Position numbers and translations under genes: made by a program
DNA from: Bacteroidales bacterium
GTDB taxonomy: Bacteria; Bacteroidota; Bacteroidia; Bacteroidales; VadinHA17
Length of the DNA stretch: 37,757 nucleotides
Reading direction: 5' to 3'
NCBI GenBank assembly: GCA_025454775.1
Contig: JALONU010000006.1
Location: forward strand, 1 to 37,757
The notes under the pieces: model-generated
The model's database searches: none
Told to the model about the DNA's origin: nothing
What the model saw: the letters and a program-made list of their open reading frames with translations, nothing else
In this document: piece after piece, positions 1 through 11,238 of the stretch
How positions within the stretch are numbered: the stretch's first letter is position 1
How the letters are laid out: every line of letters begins with the position of its first letter

Positions 1-2094
1 TTCCTGGGACGATGGAGAGCGACTATTATAATAATAGTGACTATACCGATATCCCTTGTAGTCGCGTTCATTTACCTGTTCATCACGGGAGAGTCCATCA
101 ACATCATCTCGCTAACTTCCCTTTCAATCGCGATCGGTATGGTTGTGGATGATGCGATTGTTGTTCTCGAAAATATTACAAAACATGTCGAGAGGGGAAG
201 TCGTCCAAGGGAAGCAGCCATTTATGCCACAAATGAGGTATGGCTGGCAGTTATTGTTACAACATTAACAGTAGTCGCTGTATTCTTCCCCCTGACATTT
301 GTGTCGGGACTTACAGGTGTTCTCTTCAGACAGCTTGGAATGCTGGTGTCCATAACTATAGTGACATCGGTTATAGCCGCTATTACCCTGACACCGACGA
401 TGAGTGCCCTCCTGCTTAAATGGTACCCCATCAGAACAAATGCACCATGGTACACATACGACGGTTCAATACGCAAAGGGCTTGACAGGTTTGACGGATT
501 CTACGAGAAAACACTTCGCTGGGCGCTTCATCATAAGCGGGTTACAATACTTCTGGCGGTACTTGTATTTGCAGGATCAATGGCACTGTTTATGATCATC
601 GACACCGAATTCTTCCCCCAGGCCGACCAGTCACAGCTGACAGCCACAATAGAGCTCCAGACAGGAACACGTGTTGACGAATCGGTTAAAACCACGGATA
701 AGATAGACAGGCTCATCGCGGAAAAATACCCCGAAGTGAACCTTCTCGAATCATCTACCGGCGTTGATGATGAAAATAATTTCGCTGCCCTGTTCGGAAC
801 CAACGGCACACACATAATCTCATACTCCATGAGGCTGGTTCCGATTGAAGAAAGGGAGAAGGATGCTAACACCCTTGCAGAGGAGCTTAGAACCGATCTT
901 GCCAGGATACCTGAGATTATCGACTTTTCGGTGAGCACTTCCGAAGGCATGAGCGCATTCGGATCAAATACCGTCGATGTGGAGGTATATGGCTACAATA
1001 TTGCTGAAACCAACATCGTGGCAGAACAGCTTGCCTCAAAAATCAGGAAGATCCAGGGCGCCAAAGATGTAACGATCAGCCGCGACAAATCAAAACCTGA
1101 GCTTCAGATAATCCTTGACCAGGACAAGATGAGCTCCACCGGGCTTAATACAGCGCTGGTGTCAACGGCGATCAAGAACAGGGTGGCCGGCCTCACTGCA
1201 ACAAGACTGCGCCAGTCGGGCGATGAATACGATGTGATCGTAAGATTCAGGGAATCAGACCGCAGCACGCTTTCAGATATACAAAATATAGGGATACCTA
1301 ATCAGAGAGGCCAGTTAATACGTCTTGGTGAGATTGCACAGATCAAGGAATACTGGGCTCCCCCGACGATAGAGAGAAAAAGACGGGAAAGGATAGTTAC
1401 AGTCTCCTTCACTCCATACAAGAGGTCGCTCACCGAGCTGCAGACCGAGGTTCAGAAAGCTATAAATGAAACCCAGGCTCCCACAGGTGTCATGGTTCAG
1501 ATCTCAGGTGCCATAGAAGATCAGATGGAGTCCTTCATGGATCTCTCCTTTCTTCTGATGGTGAGCCTTATCCTGGTTTACCTTGTGATGGCATCCCAGT
1601 TTGAGTCGCTGAAAATGCCTCTGATAATAATGTTCTCAATACCCTTTGCATTTTCAGGGGTTGCCATTGCACTGTTCCTGACAAACACAACACTCAGTGT
1701 GATATCCGGGATCGGGGCTGTTATGCTTATAGGTATAGTGGTTAAGAATGCTATCGTGCTTGTCGACTTCATCAACCTCATGAGGGAAAGAGGTAATGAA
1801 CTGTACGAGGCCATTGCACTTTCCGGGAGGTCTAGGCTCAGGCCTGTAATAATGACTTCGGCAACAACCATTCTGGGCATGCTGCCGCTGGCGATGAGCA
1901 AGGGATCAGGTTCCGAATTATGGAGCCCCATGGGTATTGCCGTCATCGGAGGACTTATTTTCTCAACACTTGTTACGCTTGTGCTGGTACCCGTCATCTA
2001 CGCTGTTTTTGCAAGACGAGGTGAACGGAACAAGCATATCGTTGATTACAAGGAGCTGTCTTTTCTGAACGGTGCTGACAGTGTATCGAAATAA
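1..2094 (+). CDS. RND family efflux transporter permease (AcrB/HAE1-like), 5'-truncated by window edge
   Basis: Frame is open from base 1 (FLGRWRATIIIIVTIPISLVVAFIYLF); contains GMVVDDAIVVLENI and the GIVVKNAIVLVDF repeat typical of RND pumps. Confidence 0.95.
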   Translation, partial: FLGRWRATIIIIVTIPISLVVAFIYLFITGESINIISLTSLSIAIGMVVDDAIVVLENITKHVERGSRPREAAIYATNEVWLAVIVTTLTVVAVFFPLTFVSGLTGVLFRQLGMLVSITIVTSVIAAITLTPTMSALLLKWYPIRTNAPWYTYDGSIRKGLDRFDGFYEKTLRWALHHKRVTILLAVLVFAGSMALFMIIDTEFFPQADQSQLTATIELQTGTRVDESVKTTDKIDRLIAEKYPEVNLLESSTGVDDENNFAALFGTNGTHIISYSMRLVPIEEREKDANTLAEELRTDLARIPEIIDFSVSTSEGMSAFGSNTVDVEVYGYNIAETNIVAEQLASKIRKIQGAKDVTISRDKSKPELQIILDQDKMSSTGLNTALVSTAIKNRVAGLTATRLRQSGDEYDVIVRFRESDRSTLSDIQNIGIPNQRGQLIRLGEIAQIKEYWAPPTIERKRRERIVTVSFTPYKRSLTELQTEVQKAINETQAPTGVMVQISGAIEDQMESFMDLSFLLMVSLILVYLVMASQFESLKMPLIIMFSIPFAFSGVAIALFLTNTTLSVISGIGAVMLIGIVVKNAIVLVDFINLMRERGNELYEAIALSGRSRLRPVIMTSATTILGMLPLAMSKGSGSELWSPMGIAVIGGLIFSTLVTLVLVPVIYAVFARRGERNKHIVDYKELSFLNGADSVSK

Positions 2095-2106
2095 TGACTT
2101 AATCAG

Positions 2107-2406
2107 ATGAAGATGAAAGCAATAATGATAATATACAACCAGGCAAACACCGAGAAGGTGGAGTATATGCTCGACAAGCTTGGAATAAGAGGTTATTCGT
2201 TGTGGGAAAATGTTCAGGGACGGGGAACGAACACAGGTGTACCCCACCTTGGCACACATGCATGGCCGGAGATCAATAAAAGCGTCCTTGCCGTTGTAGA
2301 GGACGAATTGGTGGATAAAGTTCTTGAAACGGTAAAGAAGATCGATGCCATTAACGAAGAAGTCGGCATCAGGGCATTCGTGTGGGATATACTGAAGACA
2401 GTATGA
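2107..2406 (+). CDS. Small PII-like, RND transporter-associated protein (PG0541-type)
   Basis: 99 aa ORF 12 bp after the RND gene; short alpha/beta protein with a Gly-rich T-loop-like segment (GRGTNTGVPHLGTH). Confidence 0.7.
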   Translation: MKMKAIMIIYNQANTEKVEYMLDKLGIRGYSLWENVQGRGTNTGVPHLGTHAWPEINKSVLAVVEDELVDKVLETVKKIDAINEEVGIRAFVWDILKTV

Positions 2407-2418
2407 ATTAAGTAGGAA

Positions 2419-2438
2419 GGGCGTTGCACGCAACGCCC
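2419..2438. repeat. Palindromic repeat copy 1 (GGGCGTTGC-AC-GCAACGCCC)
   Basis: 9-bp arms with 2-nt centre, near-identical to copy 2 at 2474-2495. Confidence 0.85.
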
Positions 2439-2473
2439 CCTTCCACCCAAACGGTATTGTATTAATTGTTGTG

Positions 2474-2495
2474 GGGGCGTTGCATGCAACGCCCC
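2474..2495. repeat. Palindromic repeat copy 2 (GGGGCGTTGCATGCAACGCCCC)
   Basis: Perfect 22-bp palindrome between convergent genes. Confidence 0.9.
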
Positions 2496-2503
2496 TGCAG
2501 TTT

Positions 2504-4660
2504 CTATTCTTCCTCTTCTTCTTCGGTGTATGCCTTGATGACGGCTTCCTGGACGTCGCCGGGAACCTGGGCATACTCCAGGAATTTCATCGTGTACATC
2601 GCACGGCCTCCGGTAATGGAGCTGAGAGCAGTCGAATACTTGTTCATCTCGGCAAGCGGAACCCTGGCCTTGATAACCTCGAACCTCTTTTCACTCGACA
2701 TCCCGAGAACCATTCCCCTGCGTCCCTGAAGGTCGCTTATCACATCACCCATCCTGTCGGAGGGGACCATAATCTCAACTTCATAGACCGGCTCCAGGAT
2801 CTTCGGATTTGCTGTTTTAAATGCCTGGCTGAAGGCATTTCTGCCTGCCAGCCTGAACGATATTTCGTTGGAATCAACAGGGTGCATCTTGCCGTCGTAC
2901 ACATATACCCTGATGTCACGTGCATATGATCCGGTAAGAGGGCCAACCTCCATCTTCTCCATTATCCCCTTGAGAATCGCAGGCATGAACCTTGCATCAA
3001 TGGACCCGCCAACAATGCAATTGCAATAGATGAGCTTGCCTCCCCAGTCGAGTTCAATCTCATCTTTACCCCTTACAGAGATCTTCATCTCTTTGCCACC
3101 GATCTTAAAAGTAGCCATTTCAGCAGATCCTTCTTCGTAAGGTTCTATAATCATGTGTACCTCCCCAAACTGACCGGCACCTCCCGACTGTTTCTTGTGG
3201 CGGTAATCAGCCTGTGCTGACTTGGTGATGGTCTCGCGGTATGGGATCTTTGGAGCATTGAAATTCGTGGGTATCCTGTAGATATTGTCAAGATGCCATT
3301 TCATTATATTAAGGTGATATTCACCCTGGCCATGTACGATTATCTGTTTCAGCTCCTTTGAATACTCTATTATTATCGTGGGATCCTCCAGGTGTATCTT
3401 GTTAAGGGCTTCACCAAGCTTCTCATCATCGCTTTCACTCTGAGCCTTTATGGCTGTCCTGTACTTGGGATCCGGGAATTTCACTCCTTCATACCTCCAG
3501 TCGTTGCCCGGGGCATTCAGGGTATGATCCATCTTGGTGTTCTTCAGTTTTACAAATGCACCAATGTCGCCGGGATACAGCTCCGGAACCCTGGTCCTGT
3601 TCTTCCCGGCACATACGTAAAGCTGGGAAAGCCTTTCCTTGGTGCTGTTGTTGCTGTTGATCACGTCCAGGTTCTCGGTGATCCTGCCGGAGTAAACCCT
3701 GAAATAGTTTATTTCGCCGATGTGTTCCTCAATGGATGACTTGAAAACATACACCGAAGCTGGTCCGCTCGATTCGGGTTTGACCACGTTGCCCTTGCTG
3801 TTCCTGGGGGCAGGCATATCGGTAATTGAAGGAGCTTCGCTGAGGATGAACTCCATCAGGTCGTCGACACCTATGTTCTGTTTTGCCGATATGCAGAAAA
3901 CGGGGTGCATGCCGCGGCTCAGGAGACCTTTGGCAATCCCTTTCCTGATCTCGCTCTCAGTGAGCGTGTTGTTTGCAAAAAACAGCTCCATCAGCGCTTC
4001 ATCGCTCTCTGCGGCCTTCTCCACAAGGGCATTGTGCAGTTCCTCAGCCTTGTCTTTCTGATCAGCAGGGATATCGAGGATCTCTGCTTTTCCTCCGTCC
4101 TTTCCGTAGCGAAGCATCTTCATCTTCAGTACATCGACAACTGCATTGAACCCAACTCCTTCGTTAACAGGATACTGAATGAGGATCATGTCTGTGCTGA
4201 GCCTCTCTTTCATCATTTCCACCGATTTCTCGAAATTGGCTTTTTCATGATCAAGGCCATTCACAGCTATGATTACAGGCTTATTCACCTTCTCTGCATG
4301 CCTGAAGTGAATTTCTGTTCCGACCTCAACTCCGTTCTGGACATTGATGAGCAGCAGGGCGCAGTCTGAAGCATAAAGCGACGAAATAACTCCTCCGCTG
4401 AAGTCATCCAGACCAGGGGTATCAAGAATGTTGATCTTTTTGTTCTGGAACTCGGTGTACATCACCGTGGAGAAGATCGAGTTGCCGTTCTCATGTTCTA
4501 TGGGGCGGTAGTCGGAAACAGTATTTTTCCCTTCGATTGTTCCTCTCCGCTCAATAACACCTCCGTTAAAGAGCATCGCTTCCGCCAGGATCGTTTTCCC
4601 GGAACCTGAATTGCCAAGGAGCACGATGCTCTTTATCTGGTCTGTCTGGTATGTCTTCAT
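2504..4660 (-). CDS. fusA2: Elongation factor G paralog (EF-G2 type)
   Basis: 718 aa with EF-G architecture; P-loop GNSGSGKT, but DTPGLDDF in place of DTPGHVDF and NGLD in place of NKMD. Confidence 0.9.
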   Translation of the reverse strand: MKTYQTDQIKSIVLLGNSGSGKTILAEAMLFNGGVIERRGTIEGKNTVSDYRPIEHENGNSIFSTVMYTEFQNKKINILDTPGLDDFSGGVISSLYASDCALLLINVQNGVEVGTEIHFRHAEKVNKPVIIAVNGLDHEKANFEKSVEMMKERLSTDMILIQYPVNEGVGFNAVVDVLKMKMLRYGKDGGKAEILDIPADQKDKAEELHNALVEKAAESDEALMELFFANNTLTESEIRKGIAKGLLSRGMHPVFCISAKQNIGVDDLMEFILSEAPSITDMPAPRNSKGNVVKPESSGPASVYVFKSSIEEHIGEINYFRVYSGRITENLDVINSNNSTKERLSQLYVCAGKNRTRVPELYPGDIGAFVKLKNTKMDHTLNAPGNDWRYEGVKFPDPKYRTAIKAQSESDDEKLGEALNKIHLEDPTIIIEYSKELKQIIVHGQGEYHLNIMKWHLDNIYRIPTNFNAPKIPYRETITKSAQADYRHKKQSGGAGQFGEVHMIIEPYEEGSAEMATFKIGGKEMKISVRGKDEIELDWGGKLIYCNCIVGGSIDARFMPAILKGIMEKMEVGPLTGSYARDIRVYVYDGKMHPVDSNEISFRLAGRNAFSQAFKTANPKILEPVYEVEIMVPSDRMGDVISDLQGRRGMVLGMSSEKRFEVIKARVPLAEMNKYSTALSSITGGRAMYTMKFLEYAQVPGDVQEAVIKAYTEEEEEE

Positions 4661-4753
4661 AATTGTATGTTATTATATGATATACTTATTTCTTAATTCC
4701 ATCCCACCATCTCTGACCTTCCCAAGTACCTCGCGGCATGCCGGCCCTTCGGT

Positions 4754-4778
4754 AAAATAGCCCACCGGGCTATTTTTT
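4754..4778. other. Terminator-like hairpin in the divergent fusA2/rpsL interval
   Basis: AAAATAGCCC-ACC-GGGCTATTTT, 10-bp stem followed by TT. Confidence 0.5.
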
Positions 4779-4863
4779 AACACTCGGGCCTCCCCCAGGG
4801 GGGAACCGGGAAGGGGGGTCTGTATTACTTTAAATCATATTAAACTCCCCTGTCAGGAGGTGG

Positions 4864-4871
4864 CAAAAATA
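4864..4871 (-). promoter_or_regulatory. Candidate -7 element for fusA2
   Basis: CAAAAATA on + = TATTTTTG on -, fits TAnnTTTG; no convincing -33 element seen. Confidence 0.3.
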
Positions 4872-5145
4872 GCAAATTTTTAAAAACTGTTTAAGAAAGA
4901 GTATGTAATTGGGAAATTTTTATTTCCTTTGCACCAGTTTTTTGAAACGCAGGAGTACCGGTTTTTCCTTCCAGGGTAAGTTTATAAAACGTTTTTCTTC
5001 GGGAAGAGTCGGGAAGTCACCTGTTCATAACTTACAAAAAGTTAGATCAGACATAGTTTCAAAAATTGCTCAAAGCCTGAATCATATTATTTCAGGATAA
5101 GGTTTTACGCGCATTTACCAGTGTTTGAGAAAAATATTGAAACAG

Positions 5146-5178
5146 TTTGCAGATAATGAAATAAAATCAATACCTTTG
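5146..5178 (+). promoter_or_regulatory. Candidate Bacteroidota housekeeping promoter for the rpsL operon
   Basis: TTTG (5146-5149), 21-nt spacer, TACCTTTG (5171-5178), 45 bp upstream of the rpsL ATG. Confidence 0.7.
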
Positions 5179-5222
5179 CAGACCTTTTTTTAAGTGATTT
5201 TTAATACTAAACAATAGCAAAT

Positions 5223-5597
5223 ATGCCGACAATTCAGCAGTTAGTAAGAAAAGGCAGGAAGAAACTGGTTGACAAAAGCAAAGCTCCCGCCCTCGATTCA
5301 TGTCCTCAGAGAAGGGGTGTCTGTGTCAGGGTTTACACGACAACACCCAAAAAGCCAAACTCGGCAATGAGGAAGGTTGCCAGGGTAAGGCTTACAAACC
5401 AGAAGGAAGTGAACGCATACATCCCGGGCGAAGGCCATAACCTCCAGGAACACTCCATAGTTCTCATCAGGGGCGGCAGGGTAAAAGACCTCCCTGGAGT
5501 CCGCTATCACCTCGTCCGTGGTGCTCTTGATACCTCCGGCGTTGACGGCCGGACACAGAGAAGGTCAAAGTACGGCGCAAAAAGGCCGAAAAAGTAA
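5223..5597 (+). CDS. rpsL: 30S ribosomal protein S12
   Basis: [29 protein letters not shown]. Confidence 0.99.
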   Translation: MPTIQQLVRKGRKKLVDKSKAPALDSCPQRRGVCVRVYTTTPKKPNSAMRKVARVRLTNQKEVNAYIPGEGHNLQEHSIVLIRGGRVKDLPGVRYHLVRGALDTSGVDGRTQRRSKYGAKRPKK

Positions 5598-5615
5598 CAC
5601 TAAAGGAATAAGATA

Positions 5616-6092
5616 ATGAGAAAATCAAAACCAAAGAAGAGGATTCTGTTACCGGATCCCAAGTATAAGGATCCCTATGTAACAAGGTTTGTCAATAATC
5701 TTATGTTCAACGGCAAGAAATCAATCGCCTACCAGATATTCTACGACTCGCTTGATATAGTTGGTGACAAGTTCAAGAGCGAAGGAAAATCCGCGCTCGA
5801 GATTTTCAAGCAGGCCCTCGAGAATGTTACGCCCCAGGTCGAAGTTAAGGCCCGGCGCGTAGGAGGTGCAACATTCCAGGTCCCGATGGAAATCAGGCCC
5901 GACCGTAAGGTCAGCATCAGCATGAAAAACATGATCTCCTTTGCACGCAAGAGAACCGGCCATTCAATGGCAGAGAGGCTGGCCGCTGAGCTGATGGCTG
6001 CATACAAACTCGAGGGAGGTGCCTATAAGAAAAAGGAAGATACCCACAGGATGGCAGAAGCCAACAAGGCTTTCGCACATTTCCGCTTCTGA
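5616..6092 (+). CDS. rpsG: 30S ribosomal protein S7
   Basis: S7 motifs; position after rpsL. Confidence 0.99.
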   Translation: MRKSKPKKRILLPDPKYKDPYVTRFVNNLMFNGKKSIAYQIFYDSLDIVGDKFKSEGKSALEIFKQALENVTPQVEVKARRVGGATFQVPMEIRPDRKVSISMKNMISFARKRTGHSMAERLAAELMAAYKLEGGAYKKKEDTHRMAEANKAFAHFRF

Positions 6093-6114
6093 TAACGGCA
6101 TTTGGCGGCAGTAA

Positions 6115-8217
6115 ATGGATAAGAATCTGAAATATACCAGGAACATCGGGATCATGGCCCACATCGATGCCGGTAAGACCACCACTACAGAACGCATTCT
6201 GTTCTATACCGGTCGTACCCATCGCATGGGTGAGGTCCATGACGGAAATGCCCAGATGGACTGGATGGTTCAGGAACAGGAGAGAGGAATTACAATTACT
6301 TCAGCCGCCACAACTGCCTTCTGGAAATACAATGGTGAGGAATTCAAGATAAACATCATCGATACTCCCGGGCACGTAGACTTTACGGTTGAGGTGGAAA
6401 GATCGCTCAGGATACTCGACGGAGCTGTGGCTGTCTTCTGTGCCGTCGGCGGTGTTGAACCACAGTCGGAAACAGTATGGCGCCAGGCAAACAAATACGG
6501 CGTTCCAAGATTAGCCTTTGTCAATAAAATGGACCGCGCTGGTGCTGACTTTTACAGTGTCGTGCACCAGATAAGGGAGAAGCTCGGCTCAAACCCGGTT
6601 CCCGTACAGATACCGATCGGCGCAGAGGAGAACTTCCTTGGAATGGTCGACCTTATACAGATGAAAGCCATCGTCTACAATGACGATGAGACTCTCGGAA
6701 CAAAATTCGATATACTGGAAGTGCCGGAGGATATGCGTGAGGAAGCAGAGGAATGGAGAGGCAAACTCGTTGAGGCAGTTGCCGAAGTTGATGACACCCT
6801 GCTCGCACGCTATGTCGAAGACCATGAGTCGATAACTCCCGAAGAGATTAAGACAGCCCTCAGAAAAGTTTCAATCGCAGGTCATGCAGTACCGGTGATT
6901 TGCGGAGCTGCCTTCAAGAACAAGGGTATTCAGAACCTTCTCGATGCGGTTATTGAATTCCTTCCATCACCCGTCGACATAGGCGCAGTGACAGGCAGGG
7001 ATCCCAGGACTGATGAGGAAATCACACGCGAACCCGACGATGAAGCTCCCATGGCAGCCCTTGCCTTCAAGATAGCCACCGATCCGTTTGTCGGCAGACT
7101 TGTATATCTCCGTATCTATTCAGGTATTCTTCATGCAGGAGATACTGTCCTGAACGTCAGGACAGGAAAGAGGGAAAGGATAAACCGCCTTTACCAGATG
7201 CATGCCAACAAGCAGAATCCGAGGGAAAGCATCTCTGCCGGCGATATATGCGGAGGGGTCGGCTTCAAGGACCTCAAGACTGGAGATACACTTTGTGCAA
7301 TACACAAGCCCATTGTTCTTGAATCGATGGACTTCCCGGAACCTGTGATCGGAGTGGCAATAGAACCAAGAACACAGGCCGATATAGATAAACTGGGGCT
7401 CGCACTGAACAAGCTTGCCGAGGAGGATCCGACTTTCCAGGTAAAAACTGATCCCGACAGCGGGCAGACTGTGATAAGCGGGATGGGTGAACTTCACCTC
7501 GAGATACTTATCGACAGGCTCAGGAGGGAATTCAATGTGGAATGCAACCAGGGCCCGCCGCAGGTTGCGTACAAGGAGGCCATTACAACTTCTGCCGAAT
7601 TCCGCGAGGTCTTTAAGAAACAGACCGGGGGAAGAGGCAAGTTTGCTGATATTACCGTGGAGCTTTCTCCCGCGGACGAAGGTGTCAGGGGTCTCCAGTT
7701 TGTTAATGAAGTTAAGGGAGGCAATGTACCGAGGGAGTATATCCCTTCAGTAGAGAAGGGTTTCCGCGAATCGATGTCGAACGGACCCCTTGCAGGATTC
7801 CCTGTAGAGAGCTTAAAAGTAATATTAAAAGACGGTTCGTACCATCCGGTTGACTCCGATGCCCTCGCGTTTGAGATTGCTGCCAAGCAGGCATTCAGGC
7901 GTTTTGCAGGTAAATGCAATCCGGTATTGCTGGAGCCCATCATGCTCACGGAAGTAGTTACTCCCGAGGAATATGTGGGTGATGTGATCAGCGATTTCAA
8001 CAGGCGGAGAGGCAAAGTGGAGGGTATGGAATCGAAAGCAGGTGCAAGGGTAATCAGGGCAAAAGTACCGCTGGCAGAAAAATTCGGCTATGTTACCGTA
8101 CTCCGTACCCTTACCTCCGGAAGAGCAACTTCAACCATGGAGTTCTCTCACTACGAGGAGGTGCCTGAAGAAATAGCTAACAGAATTGTCGAAATCACAA
8201 AAGGAAAAATTCTTTAA
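6115..8217 (+). CDS. fusA: Elongation factor G (canonical)
   Basis: [21 protein letters not shown] all intact. Confidence 0.99.
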   Translation: MDKNLKYTRNIGIMAHIDAGKTTTTERILFYTGRTHRMGEVHDGNAQMDWMVQEQERGITITSAATTAFWKYNGEEFKINIIDTPGHVDFTVEVERSLRILDGAVAVFCAVGGVEPQSETVWRQANKYGVPRLAFVNKMDRAGADFYSVVHQIREKLGSNPVPVQIPIGAEENFLGMVDLIQMKAIVYNDDETLGTKFDILEVPEDMREEAEEWRGKLVEAVAEVDDTLLARYVEDHESITPEEIKTALRKVSIAGHAVPVICGAAFKNKGIQNLLDAVIEFLPSPVDIGAVTGRDPRTDEEITREPDDEAPMAALAFKIATDPFVGRLVYLRIYSGILHAGDTVLNVRTGKRERINRLYQMHANKQNPRESISAGDICGGVGFKDLKTGDTLCAIHKPIVLESMDFPEPVIGVAIEPRTQADIDKLGLALNKLAEEDPTFQVKTDPDSGQTVISGMGELHLEILIDRLRREFNVECNQGPPQVAYKEAITTSAEFREVFKKQTGGRGKFADITVELSPADEGVRGLQFVNEVKGGNVPREYIPSVEKGFRESMSNGPLAGFPVESLKVILKDGSYHPVDSDALAFEIAAKQAFRRFAGKCNPVLLEPIMLTEVVTPEEYVGDVISDFNRRRGKVEGMESKAGARVIRAKVPLAEKFGYVTVLRTLTSGRATSTMEFSHYEEVPEEIANRIVEITKGKIL

Positions 8218-8219
8218 CA

Positions 8220-8525
8220 ATGAGTCAGAAAATTCGTATCAAACTGAAATCCTACGATCACAACCTGGTGGATAAGTCTGCCGAGAAGATCGTTAAGACG
8301 GTTAAATCAACCGGCGCAGTTGTGAGCGGGCCTATCCCTCTTCCGACGCACAAAAAGATCTACACTGTCCTCAGGTCGCCGTTCGTGAACAAGAAGGCCA
8401 GGGAACAGTTCCAGCTTTCATCGTACAAAAGGCTGCTCGATATCTACAGTTCGACACCAAAGACGATAGATGCCCTTATGAAGCTCGAACTTCCCAGCGG
8501 AGTCGAAGTTGAAATTAAAGTGTGA
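8220..8525 (+). CDS. rpsJ: 30S ribosomal protein S10
   Basis: [24 protein letters not shown]. Confidence 0.99.
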   Translation: MSQKIRIKLKSYDHNLVDKSAEKIVKTVKSTGAVVSGPIPLPTHKKIYTVLRSPFVNKKAREQFQLSSYKRLLDIYSSTPKTIDALMKLELPSGVEVEIKV

Positions 8526-8546
8526 AACCGGTAAAGATATACAGAG

Positions 8547-9167
8547 ATGCAGGGACTAATAGGTAAAAAGGTGGGCATGACTTCTCTCTTCGACGAGGAA
8601 GGGAAGAATGTTGCTTGCACTGTTCTGCAGGCCGGCCCGTGTGTAGTCACACAGATCAAGACAGTTGATAAGGACGGCTATTATGCAGTACAGCTCGGTT
8701 TTGAGGACAAGAAGGAAAAACACTCCACAAAAGCTGAAACCGGACATTTCAAAAAATCCGGAACGGCTCCCAAGAAGAAAGTCGTCGAGTTCACAGGCTT
8801 TGCAGAAGGCCAGGTAAAGGAAGGCGAAGTGCTTACGGCCGAATTCTTCAGACCCGACAACTGGGTCGATGTCAGGGGATGGTCAAAGGGAAAAGGTTTC
8901 CAGGGCGTCGTGAGAAGGCATGGTTTCAGCGGTGTGGGCGGACAGACCCACGGCCAGCATAACAGGGGAAGAGCTCCCGGTTCAATGGGCGCTTCATCAT
9001 TCCCTTCAAGGGTGCTTCCCGGTATGAGAATGGCAGGCCGGATGGGAAATAACAAGGTGATGTCTATCAGCATGAAGGTGATGAAGCTTATGCCTGAAAA
9101 TAATATACTTATAGTGAGAGGATCAGTTCCCGGTCCGAAAGGTGGTTACGTAATAATTACAAAATAA
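8547..9167 (+). CDS. rplC: 50S ribosomal protein L3
   Basis: [25 protein letters not shown]. Confidence 0.99.
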   Translation: MQGLIGKKVGMTSLFDEEGKNVACTVLQAGPCVVTQIKTVDKDGYYAVQLGFEDKKEKHSTKAETGHFKKSGTAPKKKVVEFTGFAEGQVKEGEVLTAEFFRPDNWVDVRGWSKGKGFQGVVRRHGFSGVGGQTHGQHNRGRAPGSMGASSFPSRVLPGMRMAGRMGNNKVMSISMKVMKLMPENNILIVRGSVPGPKGGYVIITK

Positions 9168-9796
9168 TGGAACTAGCTGTTGTTAATATTAATGGTAAGG
9201 AAACCGGAAGGAAAGTTAAGCTTAACGATTCCATTTTCGGTATAGAGCCCAACGACCACGCTATCTACCTTGACACAAGGCAGTACATGGCAAACCAGCG
9301 CCAGGGCACACACAAGGCCAAGGAGCGCGGCGAAGTTGAAGCCAGTACCAGGAAGATAAAGAGGCAGAAGGGGACAGGTACAGCACGTGCCGGCAGCCTT
9401 AAGAACCCTGTCTTCAGGGGAGGCGGCAGGATCTTCGGACCGAGACCAAGGTACTACGGATTCAAACTTAACAGGAAAGTGAAGGAACTGGCAAGGAAAT
9501 CAGCACTTTCGTACAAGGCTTCGTCAAATAATATTATTATCGTCGAGGACTTCTCTCTCGAAGCTCCGAAAACGAAGGAAATGGTCAAAATGGAAGCGAA
9601 TCTGAATATTGCAGATAAAAAATCGCTGTTTGTTTTACCAGAACAAAATAAAAATATATATTTGTCAGCCCGAAATACGCAAGGGGTTGAAGTTGTAACA
9701 GCCAGTGAGTTAAACACTTATGAGATTATGAAGGCTTCGACTCTGGTGCTTGTGGAGAGCGCAATTGACGTTTTGCAGGCAACTTTTGAAAACTAG
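9167..9796 (+). CDS. rplD: 50S ribosomal protein L4
   Basis: L4 motifs ([20 protein letters not shown]); overlaps rplC stop by 1 nt. Confidence 0.98.
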   Translation: MELAVVNINGKETGRKVKLNDSIFGIEPNDHAIYLDTRQYMANQRQGTHKAKERGEVEASTRKIKRQKGTGTARAGSLKNPVFRGGGRIFGPRPRYYGFKLNRKVKELARKSALSYKASSNNIIIVEDFSLEAPKTKEMVKMEANLNIADKKSLFVLPEQNKNIYLSARNTQGVEVVTASELNTYEIMKASTLVLVESAIDVLQATFEN

Positions 9797-9806
9797 AAAA
9801 AACTGA

Positions 9807-10100
9807 GTGATGAATATTCTGCTTAAACCGATTGTAACGGAAAAAATGACAAAACAGGGCGATACTCATAATCGCTATGGCTTTGTCGTTGCCAGAAACG
9901 CAAACAAACTGCAGATAAAAAAGGCCGTAGAGGAACTTTATGGTGTTACTGTCGCTGAAGTCAATACCATGCGCTATGGCGGAAAAGTGAAGACCCGGAA
10001 TACCAAATCTGGCCTACTCGTGGGCAAAACAGTCTCCGTTAAAAAAGCTGTTATCACTCTCGCGGAAGGCAGTAAGATAGATTTCTATAGCAATATTTAA
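9807..10100 (+). CDS. rplW: 50S ribosomal protein L23
   Basis: [11 protein letters not shown]; position. Confidence 0.98.
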   Translation: MMNILLKPIVTEKMTKQGDTHNRYGFVVARNANKLQIKKAVEELYGVTVAEVNTMRYGGKVKTRNTKSGLLVGKTVSVKKAVITLAEGSKIDFYSNI

Positions 10101-10108
10101 CGAACAAT

Positions 10109-10933
10109 ATGGCAGTCAGAAAGATCAAACCTGTAACACCAGGTCAGAGAAACAAGATCGTAAGTGCTTTTGACAACATCACCAGCACGACGCCGGAGAA
10201 ATCCCTCCTCCGACCGCACCGCAAATCAGGAGGAAGGAATGTTAACGGCCACAGGACTATGAGGTACATCGGAGGCGGTCATAAAAAGATGTACAGGGTC
10301 ATCGATTTTCAGAGGAACAAAGATGACATCCATGCAACGGTAAAATCAATAGAGTACGATCCCAACAGGTCATCAAGGATCGCACTCGTTGTTTATGAGG
10401 ATGGCGAAAAGAGATATATCGTCGCCCCGCAGGGCTTGCAGGTAGGACATAAGATCCTTTCCGGGAAGACTGCCACGCCGGAAATCGGTAACACAATGTA
10501 CCTGAGCGATATTCCGCTTGGTACCATAGTTCATAATATAGAGCTCAAGCCGGGTAAGGGCGCCGCCATGGCAAGGAGCGCAGGAACCTATGCCCAGCTG
10601 TCGGCACGCGAAGGTAAATACGCCATTATCAAGCTTCCTTCGGGAGAAACGAGGATGGTCCTTACCGAATGCCGGGCAACGATAGGCACTGTTTCAAATG
10701 CCGACCACAACCTTGAGAAATCGGGAAAGGCCGGACGCTCACGCTGGCAGGGACGCCGTCCCCGCACAAGAGGTGTTGTGATGAATCCCGTTGACCACCC
10801 TATGGGAGGCGGCGAAGGACGTGCATCAGGAGGCCACCCGCGCTCACGAAAGGGCATACCTGCAAAAGGCTTCAAGACAAGAGACAGGAAAAAGTATTCC
10901 GCAAAACACATATTGGAGAGAAGGAAAAAATAA
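10109..10933 (+). CDS. rplB: 50S ribosomal protein L2
   Basis: L2 motifs ([22 protein letters not shown]). Confidence 0.99.
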   Translation: MAVRKIKPVTPGQRNKIVSAFDNITSTTPEKSLLRPHRKSGGRNVNGHRTMRYIGGGHKKMYRVIDFQRNKDDIHATVKSIEYDPNRSSRIALVVYEDGEKRYIVAPQGLQVGHKILSGKTATPEIGNTMYLSDIPLGTIVHNIELKPGKGAAMARSAGTYAQLSAREGKYAIIKLPSGETRMVLTECRATIGTVSNADHNLEKSGKAGRSRWQGRRPRTRGVVMNPVDHPMGGGEGRASGGHPRSRKGIPAKGFKTRDRKKYSAKHILERRKK

Positions 10934-10943
10934 CTGATTTACT

Positions 10944-11207
10944 ATGAGCAGATCGATTAAAAAAGGACCTTTTATTGAATTTAAGCTTGAGAAGAGAGTT
11001 CTTGAGATGAATGACAGCGGGAAAAAATCAGTCATCAAGACATGGTCAAGAAGATCGGTTATTTCACCCGACTTTGTCGGACATACCATAGCAGTTCATA
11101 ACGGAAACAAATTCATCCCTGTTTACATCACCGAGAACATGGTTGGCCATAAGCTCGGGGAATTTGCTCCCACACGTACCTTCAGGGGTCACTCGGGAAA
11201 TAAATAA
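10944..11207 (+). CDS. rpsS: 30S ribosomal protein S19
   Basis: [26 protein letters not shown]. Confidence 0.99.
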   Translation: MSRSIKKGPFIEFKLEKRVLEMNDSGKKSVIKTWSRRSVISPDFVGHTIAVHNGNKFIPVYITENMVGHKLGEFAPTRTFRGHSGNK

Positions 11208-11238
11208 CAGGTGTAAACACTGAAAAATCATTACAGCA

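Noticed and set aside
1578-1997. Antisense ORFs within the RND, fusA, hisS and ribosomal genes listed in the ORF track
   Set aside because: Fully antisense to strongly supported coding genes and without recognisable domains
2471-2929. Plus-strand ORFs opposite fusA2 (2466-2729, 2471-2929, 3392-4369)
   Set aside because: Antisense to a well-supported EF-G gene; no protein features
4909-5100. 63-aa ORF upstream of rpsL
   Set aside because: No recognisable domain; lies in a probable promoter/leader region
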